Shown piece after piece: positions 18,556-26,784 of a stretch of DNA of 64,000 nucleotides. This DNA comes from JBKEAJ01 sp047974415 (GTDB lineage: Bacteria; Bacteroidota; Bacteroidia; Bacteroidales; Prolixibacteraceae). Within the stretch, counting starts at the first letter, position 1. Each line of letters begins with the position of its first letter. The stretch lies in contig JBKECH010000020.1 in assembly GCA_047974415.1 (NCBI GenBank), forward strand, positions 1 through 64,000, given 5' to 3'. The position numbers were made by a program, and so were the translations under genes. The notes under the pieces are model-generated. The model was given only the letters and a program-made list of their open reading frames with translations. It was not told the DNA's origin and did not search any database.

Positions 18556-18558
18556 GAA

Positions 18559-19230
18559 TTGAAACTCGAAATTGTACATACCAAAGACTCCTCGCTGACA
18601 CTCTACAACAAAGAGCTGGACGAACACTACCACTCCGTTCATGGCGCAAAAAACGAGTCGCTACATGTTTTTATAAACAGCGGACTACAACAATGCGCTG
18701 CAAACCCAATAAATATATACGAAGTCGGGTTCGGAACAGGGCTAAATGCATACTTAGCTATAGAATGGGCAGAAAAAAACAAAAGAAAAATAAACTACTT
18801 CGCTGTAGAAAAATACCCTCTTCCAAAACAGATAATAAACACCCTTGCCAAACAAAATGGTATCGACAGCGAACTGTACAAGCGCATTCAGGCAGAAGAA
18901 TGCTCAACAGAAAACGTACAAGTGAGCCAGCATGCTAACTTCCGACTCGTTCATGACGACTGCCTAAGTCTGGATTTAAGTAGCCTTCCGCTCTTCGATG
19001 TAATATTCTTCGACGCCTTTGCCCCCGACAAGGAAGTGACAGACAAGGAGCTGTGGAGCAGCGAACATTTCAAAAAAATATACGAACACTCCAACGAAAA
19101 AGGGATATTCGTAAGCTACTGCGCCAAAGGTGCAGTGCGAAGAGCCCTCGAAAGTGTGGGATATAAAATGGAGCGCATACCTGGCCCCGTAGGAAAACGG
19201 GAAATGCTGAGAGGAAGAAAACTTATTTGA
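18559..19230 (+). CDS. mnmD: tRNA (5-methylaminomethyl-2-thiouridine) methyltransferase MnmD
   Basis: A 223-residue enzyme equal to the methyltransferase half of MnmC, which completes mnm5s2U34. The SAM motif is YEVGFGTGLNAYLA and the acceptor region is FDVIFFDAFAPDKEVTDKELW, the DAFxPxxxPELW-type signature. The FAD-oxidase half of MnmC is absent, as in other stand-alone MnmD proteins. No ATG exists before motif I, so TTG 18559 is the only plausible initiator. It follows the trmB stop TAA after a single GAA codon in the same frame. Confidence 0.86.
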   Translation: MKLEIVHTKDSSLTLYNKELDEHYHSVHGAKNESLHVFINSGLQQCAANPINIYEVGFGTGLNAYLAIEWAEKNKRKINYFAVEKYPLPKQIINTLAKQNGIDSELYKRIQAEECSTENVQVSQHANFRLVHDDCLSLDLSSLPLFDVIFFDAFAPDKEVTDKELWSSEHFKKIYEHSNEKGIFVSYCAKGAVRRALESVGYKMERIPGPVGKREMLRGRKLI

Positions 19231-19283
19231 AACCACAAAAAAACGCCCCAACCTCTAGCCACTTCGCCATAAAACCCCAAAAC

Positions 19284-20297
19284 TCATACAACACCCTCAA
19301 CCACATCTGCCACCAGCGCCTCAATAATTCTATCCTCCGCCCTGAAAGGCTCTATTGCACTCAGGCCAAGACTATCAACCGCCAAGGATATTAACTCATC
19401 GGAACTCATTGTCGCCGTCCCCTCCTGCGCAGCATAGCTCTTGCCACAATCTAGCAAAACCGACCGCGGCAATAGCCCTATCAGCTCAGAACCATTTACA
19501 GACACCCCATATTCCTCCGCCAGAGTCCGGACACTTTCGTAAACATCAAATAGCGTTAGCGCCGAAACGTCAGTAATATTAGTAGACACCTGCGAACAAG
19601 CATAAGCATCCATATACCAAGCTATCGCCTTTAGCCCTTTTAGCCGAAGGAGCTTATCTTCAGAAAACATCCTGCTCCCACTCGCTCTTATTCGGCAAGC
19701 GATTTTATGGGCTATCTCCTCCGACTTTGTGCTTAGATTTACGTTGAAGGCTATCAGAAAATCCCTTGCGCCAATCACGGTACAACCCGTTTTGTAGTTA
19801 AACTCCTTCGGACCATAGTCTGCATTGCAGGAGCCTTGCGCCATTCGCGCTGCCAGCCCCTCGTACTCGCCTTTTCTAATTTGCTCCAACCGCCGGCGAG
19901 CCTCGGACTTTGCCGACCTTTCGTACATAAAAACAGGCACACCCAGCTCCGTGCCAACCCTCTGCGCAAGAGCATTAGACATACCGACCACCTCCGCCAT
20001 GCTAACATCCGAGATAGGCACAAGCGGACAGACATCCGTTGCCCCAATGCGTGGATGTTCGCCCTGCTGCACTCGCATGTCTATAAGCCTACAAGCGCAG
20101 CTCATGCCTCGGAACGCTGCTTCCACAACAGCATCCGGAGCACCCACAAAGGTCATCACCGTCCGGTTAGCATCATAGCCACTGTCTACATGCAGGAGTT
20201 TCACCCTCGCCACAGACCTTATGCTGTCAGCAATCTGACTTATTACATCAGCATCCCTACCCTCGCTGAAATTCGGTATACACTCTATTAGTTGCAT
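19284..20297 (-). CDS. ftcD: Glutamate formimidoyltransferase
   Basis: A 337-residue protein matching the formiminotransferase half of FTCD, which moves the formimino group of formiminoglutamate to tetrahydrofolate in histidine degradation. Recognisable segments are the start MQLIECIPNFSEGRD, HVDSGYDANRTVMTF, GEHPRIGATDVCP and a VSTNITD segment. The cyclodeaminase half is absent and could be a separate gene elsewhere. No other hut gene is adjacent. It runs convergent to mnmD with a 53-base gap. Confidence 0.9.
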   Translation of the reverse strand: MQLIECIPNFSEGRDADVISQIADSIRSVARVKLLHVDSGYDANRTVMTFVGAPDAVVEAAFRGMSCACRLIDMRVQQGEHPRIGATDVCPLVPISDVSMAEVVGMSNALAQRVGTELGVPVFMYERSAKSEARRRLEQIRKGEYEGLAARMAQGSCNADYGPKEFNYKTGCTVIGARDFLIAFNVNLSTKSEEIAHKIACRIRASGSRMFSEDKLLRLKGLKAIAWYMDAYACSQVSTNITDVSALTLFDVYESVRTLAEEYGVSVNGSELIGLLPRSVLLDCGKSYAAQEGTATMSSDELISLAVDSLGLSAIEPFRAEDRIIEALVADVVEGVV

Positions 20298-20303
20298 ATA
20301 TTT

Positions 20304-20462
20304 AGTATCTGTCCATAATGTCGGGAGTCTGAACTATAAAGTTAAAATCTCAAGGCTTGCCCTTCTGTATACTGGGAGTTTGTGAATTGGGAGTTTACTT
20401 GTGTAAATGATTAATTCGCAAAGTGAGTATAACGCAGATGTTGGACTTTATTTACAGTTTCT
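20304..20462 (+). repeat. MITE-like element, near full-length copy
   Basis: The element starts AGTATCTGTCCATAATGTCG and ends GGACTTTATTTACAGTTTCT, an imperfect terminal inverted repeat. Its body matches the reverse complement of 54414-54560 almost throughout (ATCAAGGCTTGCC, CTGTATACTGGGAGTTTGTG, AATTGGGAGTTTACTTGTG). It contains nested direct words GGGAGTTTG/GGGAGTTTA and no open frame, so it would need a transposase in trans. It lies between the LOG gene and ftcD and overlaps the LOG stop by a few bases. Confidence 0.8.
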
Positions 20463-21633
20463 ATTTTGGATACGCATATTCGTCGGGATTGTAGGCGCTA
20501 ATTCGGTCCAATATTTCCTGCTGATTTTCCGTCAGACACAACAATTCAGAATACACCGTACCCTCCGCAGCCTTGCTTATAAGGTTCCACAGGGGTAGCT
20601 CTTCGGACCAGCGCTTAATGCCAAACAGAATCATCGGAGAGACATGTTTCTTATGCCCGTGCGTGTTGTATGGAGCATAATGATTTTGCGTAGCATCTTG
20701 GAATATCTCCTGAATTGTGCCAGCGCTTCCGGGTGCAAAGATAACCCCATGCTTAGCAATGGCAAGCAGCCCATCCTCGCGCACACTGTTGGCAAAATAC
20801 TTAGCAAAATGCGTTGCAAAAGGAGAGGGTGGCTCGTGCCCATAAAACCATGTGGGAATACCGATACTCATCACCTCCTTGTTCTTTCCTGTCGGGATGG
20901 GATATTTCTCCATAACCCGCCAAGCCCTGTGCAGCCAGTCCTTGTCGGCATATTCACGCCCCTTAGCTGCGCCTTGCGGACGGGTTTTCATATCGCCGAT
21001 AGCACCAACAAGCTCAGCCTCCGACCTGCACGCAAAGTAAGCGCCAAGGTGCGTTGCCTCCATCGCCCCTGGGCCACCACCACTCACCATCAGAAAACCC
21101 CGTTTGGTGAGCTGCCGCGACATCTTAGCTATCTCCTCGTAATAAGCATCTTGTCGCTCCATGGAGTGCCCACCCATAATAGCAACAACCTTGCGCCCAG
21201 CTATCGCCTCGTCCAAAGCATCGCTTATACTATGGTCGTGCAACCTTCGGGCAAGGCTCACACGGATGGACGGAGTCTGCTCCATGCCGTTCGCCACAAA
21301 ATCCGCGTAAACCTTATAGTCAAAGGTCTGCTGATACCCATCTTCGACATCAACATCAAAACCAGCAAACAACTCGCCCACAGAATACAGCGCCGATTTG
21401 TGTATTCTGAAAGGAAGGTCCTCTTGGTTCATAATCACCATCCCCCCGGTGGACGTAATGTGCCCCGCAAGATGCTTGTCCATGTCGCATCCCAAAAAAA
21501 GACTACCCTCGAATACCAGCTCCGCAATCTTGTCGGCAAGCCCCTGTATGTCGACCTCCTGCACTGCACATGGCCGCAAAGCCCCCGAAGATATCCATGC
21601 CTCAAAATCGTTCAGATTGTCTATCTCTCTCAT
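20461..21633 (-). CDS. LOG-family protein (nucleoside monophosphate phosphoribohydrolase-like)
   Basis: A 390-residue protein with the Rossmann-like LOG/TIGR00730-type fold. The motifs are SGGGPGAMEATHLGA and PGSAGTIQEIFQ, the second a variant of PGGxGTxxE with Ser replacing the second Gly. Small LOG proteins cleave cytokinin-type nucleotides; older databases call them lysine decarboxylases. This one is much longer than the typical 180-200 residues, with an N-terminal extension of about 150 residues, so its substrate may be different. It runs alone on this strand. Confidence 0.8.
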   Translation of the reverse strand: MREIDNLNDFEAWISSGALRPCAVQEVDIQGLADKIAELVFEGSLFLGCDMDKHLAGHITSTGGMVIMNQEDLPFRIHKSALYSVGELFAGFDVDVEDGYQQTFDYKVYADFVANGMEQTPSIRVSLARRLHDHSISDALDEAIAGRKVVAIMGGHSMERQDAYYEEIAKMSRQLTKRGFLMVSGGGPGAMEATHLGAYFACRSEAELVGAIGDMKTRPQGAAKGREYADKDWLHRAWRVMEKYPIPTGKNKEVMSIGIPTWFYGHEPPSPFATHFAKYFANSVREDGLLAIAKHGVIFAPGSAGTIQEIFQDATQNHYAPYNTHGHKKHVSPMILFGIKRWSEELPLWNLISKAAEGTVYSELLCLTENQQEILDRISAYNPDEYAYPK

Positions 21634-21646
21634 GTGTTTATTTTTT

Positions 21647-21750
21647 AAAGCTATAAACGATAAGCCGTAAGCAATAAGCCGTAAGCCCTAGGCATATAGC
21701 TTATAGCTTAAAGCGTACTGCGTATAGCATATAGCTATTGCAGTAAACCG
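21647..21750 (+). repeat. R2-like intergenic repeat, diverged copy
   Basis: The stretch is built from AAGCTATAA, ATAAGCCGTAAGC (twice), GCTTATAGCTTAAAGCGT and ATAGCATATAGCTATTGCAG. The last word corresponds to the TTATTGCAG end of other R2 copies. Unlike those, it is not followed by a gene but by the 41-bp array. Confidence 0.6.
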
Positions 21751-21805
21751 CTCAAAGATAAGCATCTTTTGCAAAATCTTAGCAATTGTAAGTACATCCA
21801 TAGAC

Positions 21806-22241
21806 ATCGCCATTTTGGCGAAGCGCAAAAAGAGAACTTTTCTTCAATCGCCATTTTGGCGAAGCACAAAAAGAGAACTTTTCTTCAATCGCCATTTTGG
21901 CGAAGCACAAAAAGAGAGCTTTTCTTCGATCGCCATTTTGGCGAAGCACAAAAAGAGAACTTTTCTTCAATCGCCATTTTGGCGAAGCACAAAAAGAGAG
22001 CTTTTCTTCAATCGCTATTTTGGCGAAGCACAAAAAGAGAACTTTTCTTCAATCGCCATTTTGGCGAAGTGCAAAAAGAGAACTTTTCTTCGATCGCCAT
22101 TTTGGCGAAGCACAAAAAGAGAACTTTTCTTCGATCGCCATTTTGGCGAAGTGCAAAAAGAGAACTTTTCTTCAATCGCCATTTTGGCGAAGCACAAAAA
22201 GAGAACTTTTCTTCGATCGCCATTTTGGCGAAGTGCAAAAA
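21806..22241. repeat. 41-bp tandem repeat array, 11 copies
   Basis: The hairpin word CGCCATTTTGGCG starts at 21808, 21849, 21890, 21931, 21972, 22013, 22054, 22095, 22136, 22177 and 22218, an exact 41-base period. Each unit has a 5-bp stem (CGCCA/TGGCG) and a second stem AAAAG/CTTTT with a 4-base loop. Variation is limited to a few positions: CAATCG or CGATCG, AGCAC or AGTGC, GAGAAC or GAGAGC, and CGCT in copy 6 only. There are no unique spacers, so it is not a CRISPR. All three plus frames are open because 41 is not a multiple of three and one unit happens to lack stops; no start context or known protein supports coding. Its function is unknown. Confidence 0.95.
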
Positions 22242-22300
22242 TGATTTATAAGGTCTTAGTTTCAGATTATATGCATTGGAATGCCGTAGCGAGGGCTTCA

Positions 22301-22427
22301 GGCTCGACAAAACGAGGGGTTTCTGAAGAGTAGAGGTGCAATGCATTGCGTTTGAATATAGCTAAGCGTCTGTTTTGAAGAGCTTGGAGTGCGTAGCAGG
22401 CTAGCAGATGTATGTTTCGGGTTGAAT
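22301..22427 (+). repeat. R3 intergenic repeat, diverged copy
   Basis: It opens with GGCTCGACAAAACGAGGGG and later has GAAGAGCTTGGAGTGCGTAG with CAGGCTAGCAGATGTATG, matching the order of segments in the copies at 45231 and 63118. The middle holds a perfect palindrome GCAATGCATTGC. Confidence 0.5.
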
Positions 22428-22475
22428 CTATGTTTTGTAATGTTTTGGTTAAAGTTTCATGGTGTACCAAACATG

Positions 22476-22502
22476 AGAGGGCGTCCCAAAAGGACGCCCT
22501 CT
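22476..22502 (-). terminator. Terminator hairpin after the GH5 gene
   Basis: An 11-bp perfect stem (AGAGGGCGTCC/GGACGCCCTCT) with a 5-base loop lies 43 bases beyond the GH5 stop, at the end of the minus-strand polysaccharide utilization operon. The tail is not a long U-run, but the GC-rich stem in AT-rich DNA and its position make termination likely. Confidence 0.65.
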
Positions 22503-22544
22503 TACAAAGTACCTACAACAAATTGTGGAACTTTAGCAATACTA

Positions 22545-24128
22545 TTACTTCAAATTAAGTTTTATTTCGCATTTCAAGCTTTTACCGCTAGGTTCAATGG
22601 CTATGGTGCCTGCACTTCCGGATTCGGAGTATTCGAAGGTCACATTTTTCGTTCCGACGCTTTCCTTGATTTTGTCCTCTGATATATCTTTCAGGTTTGG
22701 TACAAATATGATTGAAGGTTCTTTGCTATTAGCATTTTCTGTCCACGAGCACGAGAAGTCGCCCGTTTCAAAGTCGTAATGGTAGTCTATCAACTTCCCA
22801 GACACTCTTTGTGGATATGGGCGCACCAGAACGTCTTTGAAGTATGGAGATTTTTCTGCATCTTTATAATATGCCCAAAAAGTGTTGCTGAATTTATGTC
22901 CTTCGATTACACCAACAAGGTGCTTTGCGGTTTCACTAACATTCTGAGCATCGCCATGCAGGGCTCCCCATTCGCCTATTAGTATTGGCATATTCAGTCG
23001 TTTTCCACTTTCAGCAATACGGTCGAATATAAACTCTACTCTGTCGGTGCTAGGGTTTCCAATTTCTTTGGTGTCAACCACCAGGTCATATCCATGTGCC
23101 GCATAAGCTACAAGGGTGTCGCGACTTCCGTCGGACAATTTCAGGGGTTCGAGGGCTGTGCGTACTCCCGTATTGACAAAGTAATTATGATTTAGAAATA
23201 GGATGTGTTTGGAGTTAACTTCGCGAACTGCGTTTGCCACTTTTTGGTAGAATGGCTGTAATTTCTGGGTTTCAAAGGCTGCACTAAGGTCATATACAGC
23301 ATCTACTACGGCAGAGAATTTATCGCGACTTTCTACTATTTTTAGAGCTTCCATGCGCGAGTCTTCAGTGCTCCACATTGCTTCTAGTTCTTCTGCCGAC
23401 GGGGGCATCTTGCCTGTTGTTTCAGCATAAACCTTAGCAAAGGCTCCCAACATCATTGGCATTACAGCTTGTGCCTCCGAGCCCATGAATGGCTCGTTCA
23501 TGATATCATATCCAATAACTGTAGAATTGTTTGCGTAGCGTTTTGCTATGTGTTTCCAAAGATTTGCGTAGTGGTCTTGTATTCCAAGACCGTCGGAGGC
23601 GGGAGTGTTCGCCCAAAAGTTGTCAAATGAGGTTTGTACTGCTGGGCTTATAAGGTAGGAGTCGCTCCACACGGCGCCTTTGTAGTGGGGCTTACCTCCG
23701 TCTATAGTAGCCCATTCTGGTGCACCGTCTGCGTACTTCGAGCCGTACAGGTCTTGATGCATATCAAGAAAAACATAAAGGCCGTTGTTAGTTGCCCACT
23801 GTATGCGTTTATCAACCTCTTGGAGATATTCCTCGTTATACTTTCCTGGTTCTGGCTCAAGGGCATCCCAGATTATACCAAAACGTATGCAGTTGAAACC
23901 ATACTCTTTGAATTTCCTGAAGGTTTCTTCGCCCTGTGCTGGCATATACTTTTCTTCAGGGTTCTTGCTGATAAAGTTTATACCGCTAAGCATTACTTGC
24001 CTGCCCTCTTGGTCAACAAAAGCCTGTCCGTCAATTTTTAGGAAAGCGTTTTCTTTTTTTTCCTCGATATTGCCACATGCCATAATTAGAGGTAGTACAA
24101 GCAGTGAGAATGAAAATCGTAATAACAT
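22545..24128 (-). CDS. GH5-family glycoside hydrolase lipoprotein (endoglycosylceramidase-like)
   Basis: A 527-residue surface or periplasmic lipoprotein (lipobox C18 in LPLIMACGN). The TIM barrel has GINFISKN, CIRFGIIWDALEP and LDMHQD near the start, the acid/base E212 in YDIMNEPF and the nucleophile E386 in LIGEWGA. A beta domain of about 90 residues follows the barrel. The long insertions and MHQDLYG wording resemble endoglycoceramidase-type GH5 rather than cellulases, but the substrate is not proven. It is the only catalytic gene in this operon and lies last, after SusC, SusD and a PKD lipoprotein, so it probably makes the first cut in the imported glycan or glycolipid. Confidence 0.87.
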   Translation of the reverse strand: MLLRFSFSLLVLPLIMACGNIEEKKENAFLKIDGQAFVDQEGRQVMLSGINFISKNPEEKYMPAQGEETFRKFKEYGFNCIRFGIIWDALEPEPGKYNEEYLQEVDKRIQWATNNGLYVFLDMHQDLYGSKYADGAPEWATIDGGKPHYKGAVWSDSYLISPAVQTSFDNFWANTPASDGLGIQDHYANLWKHIAKRYANNSTVIGYDIMNEPFMGSEAQAVMPMMLGAFAKVYAETTGKMPPSAEELEAMWSTEDSRMEALKIVESRDKFSAVVDAVYDLSAAFETQKLQPFYQKVANAVREVNSKHILFLNHNYFVNTGVRTALEPLKLSDGSRDTLVAYAAHGYDLVVDTKEIGNPSTDRVEFIFDRIAESGKRLNMPILIGEWGALHGDAQNVSETAKHLVGVIEGHKFSNTFWAYYKDAEKSPYFKDVLVRPYPQRVSGKLIDYHYDFETGDFSCSWTENANSKEPSIIFVPNLKDISEDKIKESVGTKNVTFEYSESGSAGTIAIEPSGKSLKCEIKLNLK

Positions 24129-24237
24129 CTATGTAAGTTTTAAATTTATAAATATAAAATATCTGCAAAACAAAAGTGTCAATTCTAGTATTGATAATAA
24201 GAGAGGGCTTCTAGAATTAAAATTGCTCATGAAACAG

Positions 24238-25161
24238 TTACTTTTTTGCTTCGTAAGTAAATTTGTAAAGATTTGACGGTTTGCTGTAGTCGTCTGGGTA
24301 GTTACTTGGGTCTTGTGTTGAGAGTAGGATGCTTACAAACATTTTGTTTGCTGTCAGCTCCTCGATAATAACACGAGTATCAAAGGTATTGATGCCAAAG
24401 AATGCTCCTTTTGAGAATTCTAGCCATGTTGCGTCTTCGAATACTTTTGTTTCGACCTTTGCGCTTCCTTCAGCTCGCACATCAACTGTCAGGTTGCCAG
24501 TGTGCAAGGTGTAGGTTCCGTCATTAACAGCAGAGAAGGTGGCTACGGCTAGTCCTGTTTCTTGAGAAAATGCGACAGCAGTACTGGTCATTGCAGCATA
24601 GCTCCAGCTTGCCAAAGTTTTACCGTTTTTAGGATTAACTGTGTACTTGCCACCGTCGAAGAATGTGAATTCGTTATCGTACTCATCGCCAAGTCCAAAC
24701 ATTGCTAATGCTCCACCTGGTGCTAGCTGGATAACTTCTCCATCAACGCCGTAGACTCCGTCATTCTGGTTGCTACTAGCTTGGCTCAAAACCCATGTTT
24801 TACCTGTTGTTGCATCTGTGCCTCCTGTCAATAATTCTTCTTTCGAAGCGACGATTGAGATTTCTTTTGTGGTGCTCGATTCTCCTCCATCGCCTTTTGC
24901 TGTTACTATAACCGTGTACTTGCCAGACTTTGTGTATGTGTGCGATACTTCTTTACCATTGGCACTATTGCCGTCACCAAAATTCCATATAAATGAATTG
25001 GCATCCGAAGACATTGTATTGAAGTGCCAAATGTAAGAGTTGCTTTCATCAACATAAGGATACATTTCTATTATTGGGGCAGCAACATCGTCTTTGTTAC
25101 ATGAGTTGGCAAATATTATTATTGCAAAAACTGCCAATAATGCATAAATAGTTCTTTTCAT
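24238..25161 (-). CDS. PKD-domain lipoprotein, candidate surface glycan-binding protein
   Basis: A 307-residue lipoprotein (lipobox C21 in IIIFANSCNKDD). A PKD domain covers about 35-110, with FIWNFGDGNSANGKEVSHTY as its core. The remaining 190 residues are beta-rich with a GKTWVLSQASS start and have no clear family. Its position directly after susD is where SusE/SusF-like glycan-binding proteins are encoded, so substrate capture at the cell surface is the likely role. The ligand is unknown. Confidence 0.75.
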   Translation of the reverse strand: MKRTIYALLAVFAIIIFANSCNKDDVAAPIIEMYPYVDESNSYIWHFNTMSSDANSFIWNFGDGNSANGKEVSHTYTKSGKYTVIVTAKGDGGESSTTKEISIVASKEELLTGGTDATTGKTWVLSQASSNQNDGVYGVDGEVIQLAPGGALAMFGLGDEYDNEFTFFDGGKYTVNPKNGKTLASWSYAAMTSTAVAFSQETGLAVATFSAVNDGTYTLHTGNLTVDVRAEGSAKVETKVFEDATWLEFSKGAFFGINTFDTRVIIEELTANKMFVSILLSTQDPSNYPDDYSKPSNLYKFTYEAKK

Positions 25162-25190
25162 TTGTATTGTTATTGTTAAAATTCTACATA

Positions 25191-25235
25191 GTGCCGCGCA
25201 GAGCTAGTGCTAAGAGCTTTCGCTCTGCAAGGCAC
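25191..25235 (-). promoter_or_regulatory. Intercistronic hairpin between susD and the PKD lipoprotein gene
   Basis: GTGCC/GGCAC and GCAGAGC/GCTCTGC form a two-part stem, and AGAGC/GCTCT offers an alternative inner hairpin. There is no U-tail. It lies in a 109-base gap inside the operon, where it could set the relative amounts of the upstream and downstream mRNA by blocking exonucleases or by partial termination. Confidence 0.55.
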
Positions 25236-25270
25236 ACTTAAATCATTCAATCTACACCTTTTGTTAAAAA

Positions 25271-26761
25271 TCAATCTTTTACATCCCACCACAGTTTTGT
25301 AGTGATGCGGTCTTCACCTTGTTCTTTTATGGCTTGCAAGTAGTTTGTTTTATTGATGTTTACTTCCGAAGATGGATACCTAAGTCTGGTAGGTAGCACG
25401 CCCTTGCTCACTCCCAAATCGTATGTTGGGGCGGTGCGCTTAGGGAGAACTGGGTATCCGGTACGTCGGATGTTGCTCCATGCTTCCATGCCATTTGGCA
25501 TTACTGCCAGCCACAGCTGAGTGCTTATTTGTTCAAATTTCTGCTCGGTAGTTCCAGTCAGTGTGGCATAACTATTCGAAGATATATAATTACTTGTCTC
25601 GTCTTCGCCGATACTCCACTGACTATGTGCACTGCGGATTGCTTTTTCGTACATCTGGTCGGCATTCTCTGTCGAAAGACCAAACAATGCGGCTTCTGCT
25701 CTCAGGGCCCAGACCTCGCTTGCAGTAAGGAAATAAAGGGTAGATGCTTTTCCTACAAGCTTATCTGATGGGTCTGAAATGGTATCAATATTCCAATTTG
25801 ACATTTCTAAATCGCCTAGTCCATTTGGTAGCCCGACATAACGCTCGTATTCATTAGGTTTTGCAAAGATAGGCAGGCGTGGGTCATCAAGTTCTTTTAA
25901 CTTGTCTATAATAAATCCACTCATTTTCCATTTCGAATAATCATATTGGCCATAAGTGGGGTTCATTAGTTCCTCTACCTCCGAATCGGAGTTGGTGAGT
26001 TTTACATCTTGCGAGTGTTCTTCTATAAGAGGTTTTGACAAACAATTTTTCACGGTTTGCTTAGCCAGAGCTTCGTCGGCAAAACGCACACGCATTGCGT
26101 AGCGCAGGCGTAGAGAATTAGCAAAACGCACCCAGTTGTCAATATTATTATCAAAAATTGGGTCAGCACCAGGGTATCCATTTTTTGCTTCAGCAGAGCT
26201 TAATACTTCAACAACATCTCCTAGTTTATTAATAGCATCTTTATATATCGCTTCGACAGGGTCATATGCAGGGTGCATAATGTTGTCTTGCCCCAATCCT
26301 CCTTCCAGATATGGAATGCTACCGTATGCATCAGACAGTTGTACAAGATTAGCAAGAGCAATAACTTGATTCATGGCATAACGTGTAGGGTTTTCTTTGT
26401 CGCCACCTGGCTCTGTCATATGCATAGCTCCTCTTACTAGCCGTATAGGTCCATAGTAAGCTTCCTCGAACACAACTTTATATTTGTCTGATGTAAAGTT
26501 GTCGTAGTAGCGGTCATAAAATATACTATTGCTCTGTCCTGTATAAAAATGAGCGTACTGAGTTGCAAAAGGAAACTGTAGCCATTTATAGCTTCGTAGT
26601 GTTTGTCTACAAGCATTGGCAAACAGGTATTCGTCATCAACATCTGTAACGCTGTTAGGGTCTGTATTAACCGTCGCGAAATCGTCGCCACAAGAGTTCA
26701 TCGCTAACATCAGAAGTAGTATTAACGAGCATTTATTTATTGATTTTATAATTATATACAT
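25271..26761 (-). CDS. SusD/RagB-family nutrient-binding lipoprotein (SusD-like_2 type)
   Basis: A 496-residue outer-membrane lipoprotein (lipobox C24 in LAMNSCGDD) that caps the SusC channel and binds substrate. The start DFATVNTDPNSVTDVDDEYL, ASEVWALRAEAALFGL and the C-terminal LPTRLRYPSSEVN and TTKLWWD fit the SusD-like_2 group rather than classical starch SusD. TPR-like helices run through the N-terminal two thirds. It follows susC by 23 bases and the pair should be co-translated. Confidence 0.92.
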   Translation of the reverse strand: MYIIIKSINKCSLILLLMLAMNSCGDDFATVNTDPNSVTDVDDEYLFANACRQTLRSYKWLQFPFATQYAHFYTGQSNSIFYDRYYDNFTSDKYKVVFEEAYYGPIRLVRGAMHMTEPGGDKENPTRYAMNQVIALANLVQLSDAYGSIPYLEGGLGQDNIMHPAYDPVEAIYKDAINKLGDVVEVLSSAEAKNGYPGADPIFDNNIDNWVRFANSLRLRYAMRVRFADEALAKQTVKNCLSKPLIEEHSQDVKLTNSDSEVEELMNPTYGQYDYSKWKMSGFIIDKLKELDDPRLPIFAKPNEYERYVGLPNGLGDLEMSNWNIDTISDPSDKLVGKASTLYFLTASEVWALRAEAALFGLSTENADQMYEKAIRSAHSQWSIGEDETSNYISSNSYATLTGTTEQKFEQISTQLWLAVMPNGMEAWSNIRRTGYPVLPKRTAPTYDLGVSKGVLPTRLRYPSSEVNINKTNYLQAIKEQGEDRITTKLWWDVKD

Positions 26762-26784
26762 TGTCTTCTTTTTTTTACTGATAA

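Noticed and set aside
20644..21648. Long plus-strand open frame opposite the LOG gene
   Set aside because: It is the antisense shadow of a clear protein family member; its translation has no recognisable motif.
21806..22241. CRISPR array
   Set aside because: The repeats are contiguous with a fixed 41-base period and no unique spacers; no cas gene is in the window.
21769..22333. Repetitive protein encoded by the 41-bp array
   Set aside because: All three plus frames and parts of the minus frames are open simply because one unit has no stop in any phase; there is no start context, promoter or known domain.
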